From assembly GCA_024331045.1 (NCBI GenBank), contig JANDJC010000006.1, positions 1 through 64,000 of the forward strand: a stretch of DNA of 64,000 nt, given 5' to 3'. This document shows, piece by piece, positions 8,463-18,419 of the stretch. This stretch comes from Nitrospira sp. (GTDB taxonomy: Bacteria > Nitrospirota > Nitrospiria > Nitrospirales > Nitrospiraceae). The translations under genes were made by a program, and so were the position numbers. The notes beneath the pieces are model-generated. The model had not been told where the DNA came from. It saw only the letters and a program-made list of their open reading frames with translations, and did not search any database. Positions within the stretch are counted from its first letter, which is position 1. Every line of letters begins with the position of its first letter.

Positions 8463-10205
8463 ATGTCATCGATCATGACCATGCTGGTGCCTGTTGCGAT
8501 GGATGTGGAGGAAACTCGCGAGTTGTCGGCAAGCGGGCCGGCGGAATCCAAGAAATTCTTCGGGGATCTCAAGTGCAAAGACCCCAAGGGCCTTGCACGG
8601 CGTGCTTTTCCCTCCACGCTGCGAGCTGCTGAACGAGCACAGAATTCATCCAACGTCGACTCCAAAGTGGAGCGGGTGGAATCAAGGCCTCATCAGGGAT
8701 CACGACCACGCGCGGTAGATGAACAGAATGAACTGCCGGTCCGAGCGGTCAACGATCGCCGATTCTCAGACGATGGATTTTCAGACGACGATGGAGGAAA
8801 TGCGCAGCCGGCTGGTAGTCCAGCAGGATGCCGTGATGAGAACAAAGGATCAGAAGCGGCGGTCACGGGATCAGCCATTACTGAGCAACGAGGAGGACTC
8901 TTGTCTCAGGATCAACCGGAGCCTTCGCCGGGGGGGGCGTCTGATTTGCCGGCTCTGGAACAATGGGCGTGGTTGACGGGGATAAACGGCCTGGAAACCG
9001 TCGGGATGTCTTCGCTCGAATCTGAGTCAACACCGGCTGGTCACAATACCACGGCCTCGTCCGAACCGATGTCGTTTCCTGGACCTCGTACCCCAGACTC
9101 TTCCCTTGCGGCAAGGGGACCGTCGGTGTCAGAGAGGCACGATGTGGCGGCACAGGGACGAGATGAGAAGGGCGGGAGGCTCTTCCCGACCGGACCGTCC
9201 GTCCCGTTAAGTGAAGTGAGTATTGCCGGTCCTTCTCCAGGGGGTAACCAGGATCGTCGCCCGGCAAATGCCGACGGCGGTGGGTGGCCGCCGGTGGATC
9301 AGCCGATCCACCTCTCTGCGAGCGAAACACAAGAGCCGACTCTTCTTTATGACCTTGCTGAGATCGAGATCTCGTCGGGCCTTGGGTACGATGATCCCTC
9401 GTCGGGCAAGCTGAGCGGGGCGGCGAAGGCACCGACGAAAGAAGGACGGTCCGCGTTCTCTTTAGGCCAAGGGATGTCGCTCCATGCGGTCTCTTCACAT
9501 GCGACGTTTCCTGGAGGAGAAGCGCCGAGTGCGGATCTCTTCGTCCCATCGTCCAGCCACCTGGCTCTCACTCAATGGGAGAACCAGATGGTGCAACAGG
9601 AGCAACCGAAACGGGATGAGGAGACTTTTCAGACAGAGTTACAAAACTCACGGTTCCCTGGTATCTCGCCGGCCAGTGGGCAGGAACAGGTTGTGCGGCT
9701 CATTCAGCATCCTGAGATGGTAGCTGTGACGGGAGCGTCGCCGCAACCAACGCCAGTGGAGGGGGGGCGCCTTAGTGATGGCGTATCACCCTTGCGAGTT
9801 GCCACCGTCGGCCTCGCTCAAGAAACCATAGGAGCCGCCTCGCCCCGCGCTGTGGCGTTCGAGGTTTCCGGGCCAGAATTGGGCCACGTTAATGTTCGCG
9901 TCGCCGTCAGAAACGAGCTGGTCCATGCTCATATGTTGTCCGATCGTCCAGAGGTCGCCGCCTACTTGGCAACCGGCCATGATCGATTGCAGTCGGCATT
10001 GCAAGCCAGTGGTTTAGAAATGGGCCACTTTCGCGTCGATATTGATCGTCACGGCGCGAACCGGTCTTTTCAGCAGAATGCCTCGCCGGAGCAGGGGTGG
10101 TCTTGGCAACTGGGGCAGCGGGAGTCCGAACCTCTGCGGGATCAGGCCGATTGGTCCAGAAAGCCTGATCGGTTGTATACCGGTTTGCTAAATGTGGTGG
10201 CGTAA
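8463..10205 (+). CDS. fliK: Flagellar hook-length control protein FliK
   Basis: Long low-complexity N-term with conserved-type C-term VAFEVSGPELGHVNVRVAVRNELVHAHMLSDRPEVAAYLATGHDRLQSALQASGLEMGHFRVDI; start assigned to ATG 8463 (ORF open from 8361). Confidence 0.85.
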   Translation: MSSIMTMLVPVAMDVEETRELSASGPAESKKFFGDLKCKDPKGLARRAFPSTLRAAERAQNSSNVDSKVERVESRPHQGSRPRAVDEQNELPVRAVNDRRFSDDGFSDDDGGNAQPAGSPAGCRDENKGSEAAVTGSAITEQRGGLLSQDQPEPSPGGASDLPALEQWAWLTGINGLETVGMSSLESESTPAGHNTTASSEPMSFPGPRTPDSSLAARGPSVSERHDVAAQGRDEKGGRLFPTGPSVPLSEVSIAGPSPGGNQDRRPANADGGGWPPVDQPIHLSASETQEPTLLYDLAEIEISSGLGYDDPSSGKLSGAAKAPTKEGRSAFSLGQGMSLHAVSSHATFPGGEAPSADLFVPSSSHLALTQWENQMVQQEQPKRDEETFQTELQNSRFPGISPASGQEQVVRLIQHPEMVAVTGASPQPTPVEGGRLSDGVSPLRVATVGLAQETIGAASPRAVAFEVSGPELGHVNVRVAVRNELVHAHMLSDRPEVAAYLATGHDRLQSALQASGLEMGHFRVDIDRHGANRSFQQNASPEQGWSWQLGQRESEPLRDQADWSRKPDRLYTGLLNVVA

Positions 10206-10281
10206 CGTCTCGTGCGAGGGAGACGATAACTGAATCGAAGACCGTCAAAGCAATGCCGCCACTAAAGGAGGATGACGCACA

Positions 10282-10938
10282 ATGGCCACCATTGCTGGTA
10301 TTACCGCGTCGGAGAGTGCCACCGATGTGACTCGCTCCACTGGGCCTCGGGAATTGGGACAGGAGGATTTTCTCAAACTGCTGGTGACGCAGCTCAAGCA
10401 TCAGGATCCTCTGAATCCTACCACCAACACCGAATTCGTCGCGCAGTTGGCGCAGTTTAGTCAGCTTGAGCAGAGTATCAAACAAGCCCAGCTGCTCCAA
10501 CGGACTGTGGAGGTGCAACAGGCGTCGCTTCAGTTTGCCGTGATGCCTCTTGTGGGGCGCAAGGTTAGCGTTGATAAGCCCCTCATCGAGCTGGCGGATG
10601 GACCGGCGACGATCCGTTTTGCCTTAGAACGGGGTGCGACTAGGGTGCGTCTCGATATTCTGGATGAGCAGGAGCAAGTCGTTCGATCGCTGGACTTTGC
10701 CAACCGTCCCGCTGGCCTGAACGTGATTGAATGGGATGGTCGAAGAGGGAGTGGAGAACCGATGTCAGCGGGAGTCTATCGGTATCGGGTGAATGCCACG
10801 GATGCCCATGGCGATCCTGTCGTCACCCGCAGCCGCGCCGACGTCACGGTCTCGGCGATTCGAATGGAAAATGGCTCACCGAAATTGGTTGCCGGGCAGT
10901 TGAGCCTGGATCCAGCGGAAGTTGTGGAACTGCGCTAA
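10282..10938 (+). CDS. flgD: Flagellar hook assembly protein FlgD
   Basis: [40 protein letters not shown]. Confidence 0.96.
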   Translation: MATIAGITASESATDVTRSTGPRELGQEDFLKLLVTQLKHQDPLNPTTNTEFVAQLAQFSQLEQSIKQAQLLQRTVEVQQASLQFAVMPLVGRKVSVDKPLIELADGPATIRFALERGATRVRLDILDEQEQVVRSLDFANRPAGLNVIEWDGRRGSGEPMSAGVYRYRVNATDAHGDPVVTRSRADVTVSAIRMENGSPKLVAGQLSLDPAEVVELR

Positions 10939-10974
10939 GGTGCCACGAGGTTTTGAGAAAGGAGGTCTGTCCGT

Positions 10975-12711
10975 ATGGGAATTCTCTCGTCGCTGTTCAC
11001 CGGAGTGAGCGGTCTTAACGCCAACGGGATGGCGTTGTCCGTCATCGGGAACAACATCGCCAATCTCAGCACCGTGGGGTTTAAGGGAAGCAGGGCCACG
11101 TTCGCCGACTTGATCAGTTCGTCAATTACGGGAGGAGCGGGCGCAATCCAAACGGGGATCGGTGTGGCGTTGACCTCCGTGCAGGGAAATTTTTCGCAAG
11201 GGTCGCTCGCATCCTCGTCGAACGTCCTCGATCTGGCCATTGACGGCAATGGATTCTTTATCGTCGAAGACGTCAACGGCGGGCGGTTCTATTCACGAGC
11301 CGGGATTTTTCGGCTGGATCAAAATAACTACGTTGTCGATCCGGTTGGATTTCGGCTGCAAGGGTATCTGGCCGATGCCACCGGTACGATCACGGGGACG
11401 CTCGGCGATATTTCCTTGCCTTCAACCACCGCGCCACCCCGCGCCACTACGACGGCGTTCATTGCGGCCAACTTAAATTCTGCCAGCATACCGACGGGTG
11501 TCAGAGGCAATCTGGTGGGATCTGCTCCCTCCACCACGACGACGGCGGCCGGCAACAACAGTTTTAATATCAATCTAAACGGCGATGGTGTACGAACAAT
11601 CACGGTCGCCAACGGGCTTACGGGCGCGGCCCTGGCCACGGCTATCCAGAATGCTGTGCGGGCACTCACCCCCAATAATCCCTATCTTGCCGCCGCCTAT
11701 TCTGGCTTTACCGCAACGGTCGGTCCCACCGGAGTCTTTACCTTTACATCCGGTATGACGGGGATACCCAGTGGCTTCAGCGGAGCAACGGGGACCGTTA
11801 CGGTCACGGCCAACGGAGGCGATACCTTGGCGGCGAACTTGAACATGACGACAGGGACCCAAACAGCTGGAACGGATTTTCTGATGTCCAATCCCTCTGG
11901 CACCTCGGATTTCTCAACTTCCATGACGGTGTACGATTCGCTCGGGAACCCGCATCTGTTGACAACCTATTTCACGATGATCGGCGACAATACGTGGAAT
12001 TATAACGTGGTGGCCTCGATCAACGAGGTGGTCACGGCGAATTATCATACGAGCAACATCGACACCACGTTGGGCATCGTGAGGGTTGGCTCAGGAACGT
12101 TGACGTTCAACACAGATGGAACGCTCGACCGGGAGAGTCCGGTGATTCGCTACGATACGGGAACGGCGGCCGGAACTGCCGGGACATCGCCCGGTATGTT
12201 GCAAGTCGACTTTGTCGGGGCCACGCCGGATCAATTGATCACGCTAGATTTCGGTACCAGCGTGACTACCGATGGTGGGACTGGTTTGGATGGCACCACA
12301 CAATTCGGTTCACCCTCGGCGTTGGTGCAGTTGACGCAGGATGGATTTTCGGCCGGCACCTTGCAGGCGTTTTCGGTCGATACCAATGGCGTGATCAATG
12401 GGCGGTTTTCCAACGGTCAATTGCGCACCTTGGCGCAGGTGGCGCTGGCCCGTTTCCCTGATCCCATCGGATTGGTTCGAATGGGCAAGAACGTCTTTGC
12501 TGAGTCCGGCAGATCCGGTCAGCCCTTGATTGGGGTACCGGAAGGGGCTGGCCTTGGACGGGTGCTCTCCAATTCCCTTGAGCTGTCGAACGTCGATTTG
12601 GGAGAGAGTTTCATCGAGATGATCGCCGCGCAACGTGGGTTCCAAGCCAATTCACGGGTGATCACGACATCGGATGAAATTTTACAAGAGCTGGTCAATC
12701 TCAAACGCTAA
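10975..12711 (+). CDS. flgE: Flagellar hook protein FlgE
   Basis: MGILSSLFTGVSGLNANGMALSVIGNNIANLSTVGFKGSRATFADL; C-term LSNVDLGESFIEMIAAQRGFQANSRVITTSDEILQELVNLKR. Confidence 0.96.
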   Translation: MGILSSLFTGVSGLNANGMALSVIGNNIANLSTVGFKGSRATFADLISSSITGGAGAIQTGIGVALTSVQGNFSQGSLASSSNVLDLAIDGNGFFIVEDVNGGRFYSRAGIFRLDQNNYVVDPVGFRLQGYLADATGTITGTLGDISLPSTTAPPRATTTAFIAANLNSASIPTGVRGNLVGSAPSTTTTAAGNNSFNINLNGDGVRTITVANGLTGAALATAIQNAVRALTPNNPYLAAAYSGFTATVGPTGVFTFTSGMTGIPSGFSGATGTVTVTANGGDTLAANLNMTTGTQTAGTDFLMSNPSGTSDFSTSMTVYDSLGNPHLLTTYFTMIGDNTWNYNVVASINEVVTANYHTSNIDTTLGIVRVGSGTLTFNTDGTLDRESPVIRYDTGTAAGTAGTSPGMLQVDFVGATPDQLITLDFGTSVTTDGGTGLDGTTQFGSPSALVQLTQDGFSAGTLQAFSVDTNGVINGRFSNGQLRTLAQVALARFPDPIGLVRMGKNVFAESGRSGQPLIGVPEGAGLGRVLSNSLELSNVDLGESFIEMIAAQRGFQANSRVITTSDEILQELVNLKR

Positions 12712-12760
12712 CGCTCTCAAGCGCTCACTCAAGTGTGCGCTCGAATGCTGATGGGTGGCT

Positions 12761-12788
12761 TCGGGGCAGACTAGCCGGTCTGCCCCGA
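12761..12788 (+). terminator. Likely intrinsic terminator/strong hairpin after flgE
   Basis: 11-bp perfect stem tcggggcagac-tagccg-gtctgccccga, then ccgtcgttttct downstream. Confidence 0.55.
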
Positions 12789-12969
12789 CCGTCGTTTTCT
12801 CGAACCATGTCCCCGTCGGTGGCTTCCACCCTGTGCTGGAGCACGTCAGTTTTCTGACACCACTGCGAGTCCCTTTGACACATTCTGCCGTTCTTTTGTC
12901 CTTCCTCTGTCGCAGTCCCTCAATTGATAGAACGAGAGACCTACGGTAGTCGAAATTACTGTTCGATAG

Positions 12970-12985
12970 TGGCATAGGCATTGCA
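12970..12985 (+). promoter_or_regulatory. Putative sigma-54 promoter upstream of fliL
   Basis: tGGcataggcattGCa: GG-N10-GC, TGGCA...TTGCA; about 56 bp before fliL ATG. Confidence 0.65.
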
Positions 12986-13040
12986 CTTCTTACGAGACGC
13001 GAAAGCAGGGCAAGGAGCTGAGTTAACGAGGAGGATCGTT

Positions 13041-13574
13041 ATGGCCGAGGCGGCGGCGGAAGAAAAAACGGCAGTGTCGGCTGCGGCGCCTCCACTCCCG
13101 GTTAAGCTCATCATCATCGTGGCAGTTGTGGCGTTGATCATGGGGGTCGGTGGCGCGGTGGTGGCGATCAAGCTGTTGGGTGGGACGGGCAAAGGAAATG
13201 GCGGCATGGCCGAGCATGGGGTAGAAGATGGTAAGGGCGGGGATGCGAGCAAGCTGGGCAGCGTGTCAACTCCTGGCGTGATGGTGGATCTCGAACCCTT
13301 CATCGTCAATCTGGCCGACACGCCAGAGATTCGCTACCTCAAGATCGTCATCAAGCTGGAAGCGGACAACGACGCGGTTGCGAACGATCTGAAGAGCCGT
13401 GTGGCGCAGGTGCGGGATACCATTTTGGTGCTTTTGACCAGCAAGGACGCCAACAGTGTGAGGACGGCCCAAGGCAAGTTCCAGTTGCGCGAGGAGATTA
13501 CGCAGCGCGTCAACGGCTTGTTACCGAGACCGGGAGTCCGCGGAGCGTATTTCACCGAGTTCGTCGTGCAGTAG
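13041..13574 (+). CDS. fliL: Flagellar basal body-associated protein FliL
   Basis: Single N-term TM (VKLIIIVAVVALIMGVGGAVVAIKLL), VDLEPFIVNLADTPEIRYLKIVIKLE...RDTILVLLTSK; RBS gaggagg before ATG 13041. Confidence 0.93.
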   Translation: MAEAAAEEKTAVSAAAPPLPVKLIIIVAVVALIMGVGGAVVAIKLLGGTGKGNGGMAEHGVEDGKGGDASKLGSVSTPGVMVDLEPFIVNLADTPEIRYLKIVIKLEADNDAVANDLKSRVAQVRDTILVLLTSKDANSVRTAQGKFQLREEITQRVNGLLPRPGVRGAYFTEFVVQ

Positions 13575-13584
13575 GCGCCGTACC

Positions 13585-14559
13585 ATGGAGAAAATTCTCT
13601 CGCAGGAGGAAATCGATGCGCTGCTCAAGGGGATGGAGTCGGGGGATGTGGACACGACACCCAAGGCATCGACGCCGGAGCAGGGCAAAGTCGCTCCCTA
13701 TGATCTGGTCAATCAAGAACGGATTGTCAGGGGGCGGATGCCTGCCTTGGAAATGGTAAGCGATCGATTTGTCAGACGGCAGGCTGTCTCATGGACGAGC
13801 ATGATGCGAGAAATGGTCGATCTGTTAGTGGTCGGGACCCAGGTCATCAAGTTCGGCGAGTTTTTGAAAAAAGTTCCCCTGCCCTCTTCGATCAATGTGT
13901 TTCACATGCATCCGTTACGGGGCAGTGGTCTCTTCGTCATGGACGCGTTCTTGGTGTATTTGATCGTCGATTATTTTTTCGGCGGCAAGGGGCAAACACA
14001 CGTCAAGCCCGAGGGGCGAGACTTTACGCCGATCCAACTACGCATCGTCAAGAAATTGCTCGCTCACGTGCTGGGGGACCTTGAGAAATCGTGGCAGGCC
14101 GTGTTGCCGGTCAAGGTGGAATATGTTCGCTCGGAAAGCAATCCTCAATTCGCCATGGTTGTGACGGCGTCCGAAATCGTGGTGGTCGTGACGATTCAGG
14201 TGCTCCTAGGAGAGGCGGCCCGCGACTTTTTCCTCGTCTATCCCTATTCGATGCTGGAGCCAATCAAGGAAAAACTGTACTCGGGGCTGGTGTCGGATCA
14301 AGTCGAGCAGGACAGTGCATGGACGGCTCGCTTTCGAGAGAAGCTGGAGGAGTGTCCTCTCTCCGTTTCGGTGCGGCTGGGAACGGCGACCGTGACGTTG
14401 CGCGACGTTCTCAACTTTTCACCGGGTGATGTGGTTCTGTTGGACCAGCGGCCTGGCGATCCGTTGGATTGCTACGTGGAAGGGATCAGGAAATTTCAAG
14501 GAAGCCCCGGCGTGTATCGGGGCAACCATGCCTGCCGAATTACGAGGATCTTAAGCTAA
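13585..14559 (+). CDS. fliM: Flagellar motor switch protein FliM
   Basis: N-terminal CheY-binding-type motif LSQEEIDALLKG; FliM core and SPOA-like C-term. Confidence 0.97.
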   Translation: MEKILSQEEIDALLKGMESGDVDTTPKASTPEQGKVAPYDLVNQERIVRGRMPALEMVSDRFVRRQAVSWTSMMREMVDLLVVGTQVIKFGEFLKKVPLPSSINVFHMHPLRGSGLFVMDAFLVYLIVDYFFGGKGQTHVKPEGRDFTPIQLRIVKKLLAHVLGDLEKSWQAVLPVKVEYVRSESNPQFAMVVTASEIVVVVTIQVLLGEAARDFFLVYPYSMLEPIKEKLYSGLVSDQVEQDSAWTARFREKLEECPLSVSVRLGTATVTLRDVLNFSPGDVVLLDQRPGDPLDCYVEGIRKFQGSPGVYRGNHACRITRILS

Positions 14560-14583
14560 CAGTTTGCACCGGGAGTCACCAGC

Positions 14584-14973
14584 ATGGCCGAATCCGAAAC
14601 GATGCCCGAAGCGGGAGGGAAAAGGGAAACCAGCCGAGGAGACGTTAACGCTACCGCCACCCCGCAGCCGGCGTCCTTTCCACCCGTTCAGAATGCTGAA
14701 CCAGCGGGGACGCCGAAAAATATTGAGTTCCTGCTCGATATTCCTATGAACGTCTCCGTCTACGTTGGCTCAACCAAGATGGCCATCCGTGATCTGCTCC
14801 AATTGGCGCAAGGGTCGGTCATCGAGCTGGACAAACTGGCTGGGGAACCGATGGACGTGATGGTGAACAACAAATTGGTGGCCAAGGGCGAAGTGGTCGT
14901 GGTCAACGAAAAGTTTGGCATCCGCTTGACGGAGGTCATCAGCGCCGCGGAGCGGGTTCAACAACTCGGCTGA
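14584..14973 (+). CDS. fliN: Flagellar motor switch protein FliN
   Basis: FLLDIPMNVSVYVGSTKMAIRDLLQLAQGSVIELDKLAGEPMDVMVNNKLVAKGEVVVVNEKFGIRLTEV. Confidence 0.97.
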   Translation: MAESETMPEAGGKRETSRGDVNATATPQPASFPPVQNAEPAGTPKNIEFLLDIPMNVSVYVGSTKMAIRDLLQLAQGSVIELDKLAGEPMDVMVNNKLVAKGEVVVVNEKFGIRLTEVISAAERVQQLG

Positions 14974-14986
14974 CAAACGACGGGGC

Positions 14987-15382
14987 GTGGACATGATCGA
15001 TTTCTGGGACAGCCTCCTTCGCACGGCGTCGGCTCTGCTGGTCGTGTTGGCGTTGATGGCGCTTGCGGCGGCCGCCGCGAGGCGGCTGGTGGAGAGAAGA
15101 TGCCTTCCGCCTCGCGGGCGTGCGCTGGTGCGCGTCGTGGCCAGCGAATCCATCGCTCCCCGGAAGATCATCGCGGTGGTGGCTGTGGCGGGAGAGTATT
15201 TTGTCGTCGGTGCCACTGCGACGGACCTGGTGCCACTGGGGCGAGTGAGCGACACGGAAAAGGTACGCGAGTGGTTGGCGTTGGAAGAGCCGTCATCCGA
15301 GCCGCCGGCCGTGACGCGGACGATGGATTGGTTACAGTGTCTGTCCGCCACCCTTTTTCGCCGTCGGGAGTTCCATGACTGA
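14987..15382 (+). CDS. fliO: Flagellar biosynthetic protein FliO
   Basis: N-term TM and short cytosolic domain (RALVRVVASESIAPRKIIAVVAVAGEYFVVGATATDLVPLGRV) between fliN and fliP. Confidence 0.82.
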   Translation: MDMIDFWDSLLRTASALLVVLALMALAAAAARRLVERRCLPPRGRALVRVVASESIAPRKIIAVVAVAGEYFVVGATATDLVPLGRVSDTEKVREWLALEEPSSEPPAVTRTMDWLQCLSATLFRRREFHD

Positions 15383-16160
15383 CAGTAATCGCTTCGGCTG
15401 TCCCACATGGGCGGCGGGTGCAGGAGTCTGGACTATGCTGCTGCTCACGATCCTGTTGTGCTGTTGGCCCATGACCGACGCGTGGGCCTCTGGTCCCACC
15501 ATCAGCATCGACCTCGGTTCCGATTCACCAAAACAAACCGCTGCCGTCATTCAAATTCTGATTCTGCTCACAGTGCTGTCGTTGGCGCCGGCGCTGTTCA
15601 TCATGGTCACGTCGTTCACCCGGATCGTGATCGTGCTGTCTTTTCTTCGTCAGGCTCTCGGTACCCAGGCGGTGCCGCCGAACCAGGTGTTGCTGTCCTT
15701 GGCTCTGTTTTTGACTCTTTTCGTGATGGCTCCGGTGGGACAGGCCGTGTACACCGATGCCCTCCAGCCCCTCATGGCCGAGAGGATTTCGTATGAGGAG
15801 GCGTGGACGAGAGGCATGGCGCCTGTCCGGGGGTTCATGTTGCGACAGGTCAGGGAGCGGGATCTTGAACTGTTTATCGATCTTGGCCGTTTGCCCAAGC
15901 CGGAGAAGGTGGAAGACCTCCCAACCCATGTCATCATTCCGGCATTTATGCTGAGCGAACTACGCATCGCGTTTCAGATCGGTTTTTTGATCTACATTCC
16001 CTTTTTGATCGTCGACATGGTGGTCGCCAGCGTCCTGATGTCCATGGGGATGATGCTGCTCCCGCCGGTGGTAATCTCGCTGCCGTTTAAGCTGGTGCTC
16101 TTCGTGCTTGCCGACGGCTGGTACTTGGTTGTGGGGTCGATGGTTCGGAGTTTTCAATAA
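15375..16160 (+). CDS. fliP: Flagellar biosynthetic protein FliP
   Basis: FTRIVIVLSFLRQALGTQAVPPNQVLLSLALFLTLFVM; SVLMSMGMMLLPPVVISLPFKLVLFVLADGW. Confidence 0.97.
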   Translation: MTDSNRFGCPTWAAGAGVWTMLLLTILLCCWPMTDAWASGPTISIDLGSDSPKQTAAVIQILILLTVLSLAPALFIMVTSFTRIVIVLSFLRQALGTQAVPPNQVLLSLALFLTLFVMAPVGQAVYTDALQPLMAERISYEEAWTRGMAPVRGFMLRQVRERDLELFIDLGRLPKPEKVEDLPTHVIIPAFMLSELRIAFQIGFLIYIPFLIVDMVVASVLMSMGMMLLPPVVISLPFKLVLFVLADGWYLVVGSMVRSFQ

Positions 16161-16246
16161 CGGAAGCTGGTAGGCGAGAGGAGAGGTCTGTTCGGTCTGG
16201 TGATGCGGCGAGGCGGGGCCGTGCGTAAACAAGCGAGGGAGGATCT

Positions 16247-16516
16247 ATGACGCCCGAAATGGTTGCGGAGTTGGGACGACAAACGTTGGAGACCACGTTG
16301 CTGATAGCAGCACCGATTCTCGGTTTGAGCCTCGTGGTTGGATTGGTCGTGAGCGCCTTTCAGGCAATGACGCAGTTGAACGAAGCCACGCTGACCTTCG
16401 TCCCCAAAATTTTGGTGCTGTTTGGGGCGTTGCTCTTCTTTTTCCCGTGGATGATGAGCGTGCTGACGACCTTCACCGTCAATTTGTTGGCCAATATCCC
16501 GCAGTATGTCCGCTAG
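16247..16516 (+). CDS. fliQ: Flagellar biosynthetic protein FliQ
   Basis: LGLSLVVGLVVSAFQAMTQLNEATLTFVPKI. Confidence 0.96.
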   Translation: MTPEMVAELGRQTLETTLLIAAPILGLSLVVGLVVSAFQAMTQLNEATLTFVPKILVLFGALLFFFPWMMSVLTTFTVNLLANIPQYVR

Positions 16517-16521
16517 GGCCC

Positions 16522-17310
16522 ATGGCGTTGGCGCAGACCATTCAGATCCTGTTGCCGGAATGGCAGTCCTTTCTGGCGCTGATCGTGCGCGTCGGCGGCC
16601 TGGTGGCCGCGCTGCCGATTCTGAGCGGACACGCCGTTCCCATGAAAGTGAAGGTGTTATTGGTTCTGGCGTTGGGGGCGGTGTTGGCGCCGCTGATCCG
16701 CCTCCCGGCCGTGCCGTTTGATCCCCTGGCGCTGGCGGCAGGGCTTGCGGGGGAACTAGCGATCGGCCTCACGATCGGCCTAGCGGTGCGATTGTTTTTC
16801 GGGGCTCTCGAGCTGGCGGGTGATATTGTCGGCATGCAAATGGGATTTGGGGTCGTCCAGCTCTTGGATCCGGCCACGTCGCATCAAACGCCGGTCATCG
16901 GTCGGTTCTTCACGCTGTTGGCCTTGCTGGTGTTCCTGTCGCTCAACGCCCATGTGTTGGTTGTCTCGACCATCGTGGCAAGCTACGAGGCAATTCCTGC
17001 GTTTGGAACGTTGCTCCCCATGGGGTTGGGCGAGGAGATTCTCTACCTCTCCCGCGAAATGTTCGTCATTGGCCTCAAACTGGCCGCGCCGGTTTTGGCC
17101 ACGGTCCTCGTCACCAACGTCTTGTTGGCGATCTTGGGACGGACGGTCGCCCAGATCAATGTCTTCGTGCTCAGTTTTCCCGTCACGATCGCGGGCGGAT
17201 TGGCGATTCTCGCGTTGGCGATCCCGTTTGTCGTCGGGTTGCTAGGGAGGGAAATCGAGCGGCTGGAATTAGAGATCGAGCGGCTTTTGAGCGTGATGGG
17301 CTATGGCTGA
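16522..17310 (+). CDS. fliR: Flagellar biosynthetic protein FliR
   Basis: Polytopic; GELAIGLTIGLAVRLFFGALELAGDIVGMQMGF; start ATG 16522. Confidence 0.94.
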   Translation: MALAQTIQILLPEWQSFLALIVRVGGLVAALPILSGHAVPMKVKVLLVLALGAVLAPLIRLPAVPFDPLALAAGLAGELAIGLTIGLAVRLFFGALELAGDIVGMQMGFGVVQLLDPATSHQTPVIGRFFTLLALLVFLSLNAHVLVVSTIVASYEAIPAFGTLLPMGLGEEILYLSREMFVIGLKLAAPVLATVLVTNVLLAILGRTVAQINVFVLSFPVTIAGGLAILALAIPFVVGLLGREIERLELEIERLLSVMGYG

Positions 17311-18400
17311 GGACTACGGCAACAAAACCGAGCGGGCGACACCGAAACGCAAGGAGGAAGCACGCCAAAAGGGGCAGGTACCCTTGAGCCGGGATCTCTC
17401 CACTGCCGCCGTGCTGTTGGGGGGCATTGGGTTGCTCGCCGCGACGTTGCCGGTCGGCCTCCAGACGATGATTGAGGTGACCAGGGAAGGGTTGACTCTC
17501 TCGTTGTCGGATGGCTGGCGCAACGACTTGACGGTCGAGCAGGTGCACGAACGGGTGATCCAAGCTGGCAGGAACGTGCTGATGGTGACGCTGCCGATTG
17601 CTGGAGGGCTTTTGCTGATCGGAGGGGCGGCAACGGTCGTCCAAACAGGGTTTCTTTGGAGACCCGATGCGCTGCAGTTGGATCCCGGCCGCATCAACCC
17701 GTTCAAGGGCTTGTCCCGGCTGTTGTCGCTCCGCTCCCTGGTGGAATTGCTCAAGGGGCTGCTGAAAATCGCGATCGTGACCGGGATCGGATTCGCTGTG
17801 TTGCGGGGGGATGTTCCTCTGGTGCCGGGATTAAGCGATGTGGACCTCGGTTCGTCGCTGCATGTGACCGGCTGGCTGTTGTTCAAGGCGGCGCTGGTGG
17901 TCGGTGGCGCCATCGCCGTGCTCGCCAGCCTGGATTATCTCTACCAGCGGTTTGAGTGGGAACGCAGCCTGCGCATGACGAAAGAAGAAGTCAAGGAGGA
18001 ACTCAAATCGACGGAGGGAGATCCGTTGATCAAGAGCCGGGTCCGTACCATCCAGCGGCAGCTTGCGAAGAAACGGATGATCGCGGCCGTGAAGACCGCC
18101 GATGTTGTGGTGACGAACCCCACGCACCTGGCCGTGGCGCTCAAATATGACGCATCCCGTATGGCGGCTCCCTGTGTGGTGGCGAAAGGAGCCGGAGAAG
18201 TGGCCGAACGGATTCGCGAAGTGGCCCGCCACCATGGCGTGCCGGTGGTCGAGAACAAGTTTGTTGCCCGGACCCTCTTTACGCTGGTGGATGTCGGAAA
18301 GGAAATTCCGTCGGACCTCTATCGCGCGGTGGCCGAAATCCTTGCGTTCGTCTATCGCGCCAGGGGAATGACGGCTGGGGCGGGGGCCGGTGGCCTGTAA
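17303..18400 (+). CDS. flhB: Flagellar biosynthetic protein FlhB
   Basis: KTERATPKRKEEARQKGQVPLSRDL; autocleavage motif VVTNPTHLAVALKYD. Confidence 0.97.
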   Translation: MAEDYGNKTERATPKRKEEARQKGQVPLSRDLSTAAVLLGGIGLLAATLPVGLQTMIEVTREGLTLSLSDGWRNDLTVEQVHERVIQAGRNVLMVTLPIAGGLLLIGGAATVVQTGFLWRPDALQLDPGRINPFKGLSRLLSLRSLVELLKGLLKIAIVTGIGFAVLRGDVPLVPGLSDVDLGSSLHVTGWLLFKAALVVGGAIAVLASLDYLYQRFEWERSLRMTKEEVKEELKSTEGDPLIKSRVRTIQRQLAKKRMIAAVKTADVVVTNPTHLAVALKYDASRMAAPCVVAKGAGEVAERIREVARHHGVPVVENKFVARTLFTLVDVGKEIPSDLYRAVAEILAFVYRARGMTAGAGAGGL

Positions 18401-18419
18401 CCCATGAGTTGAGCCATCC

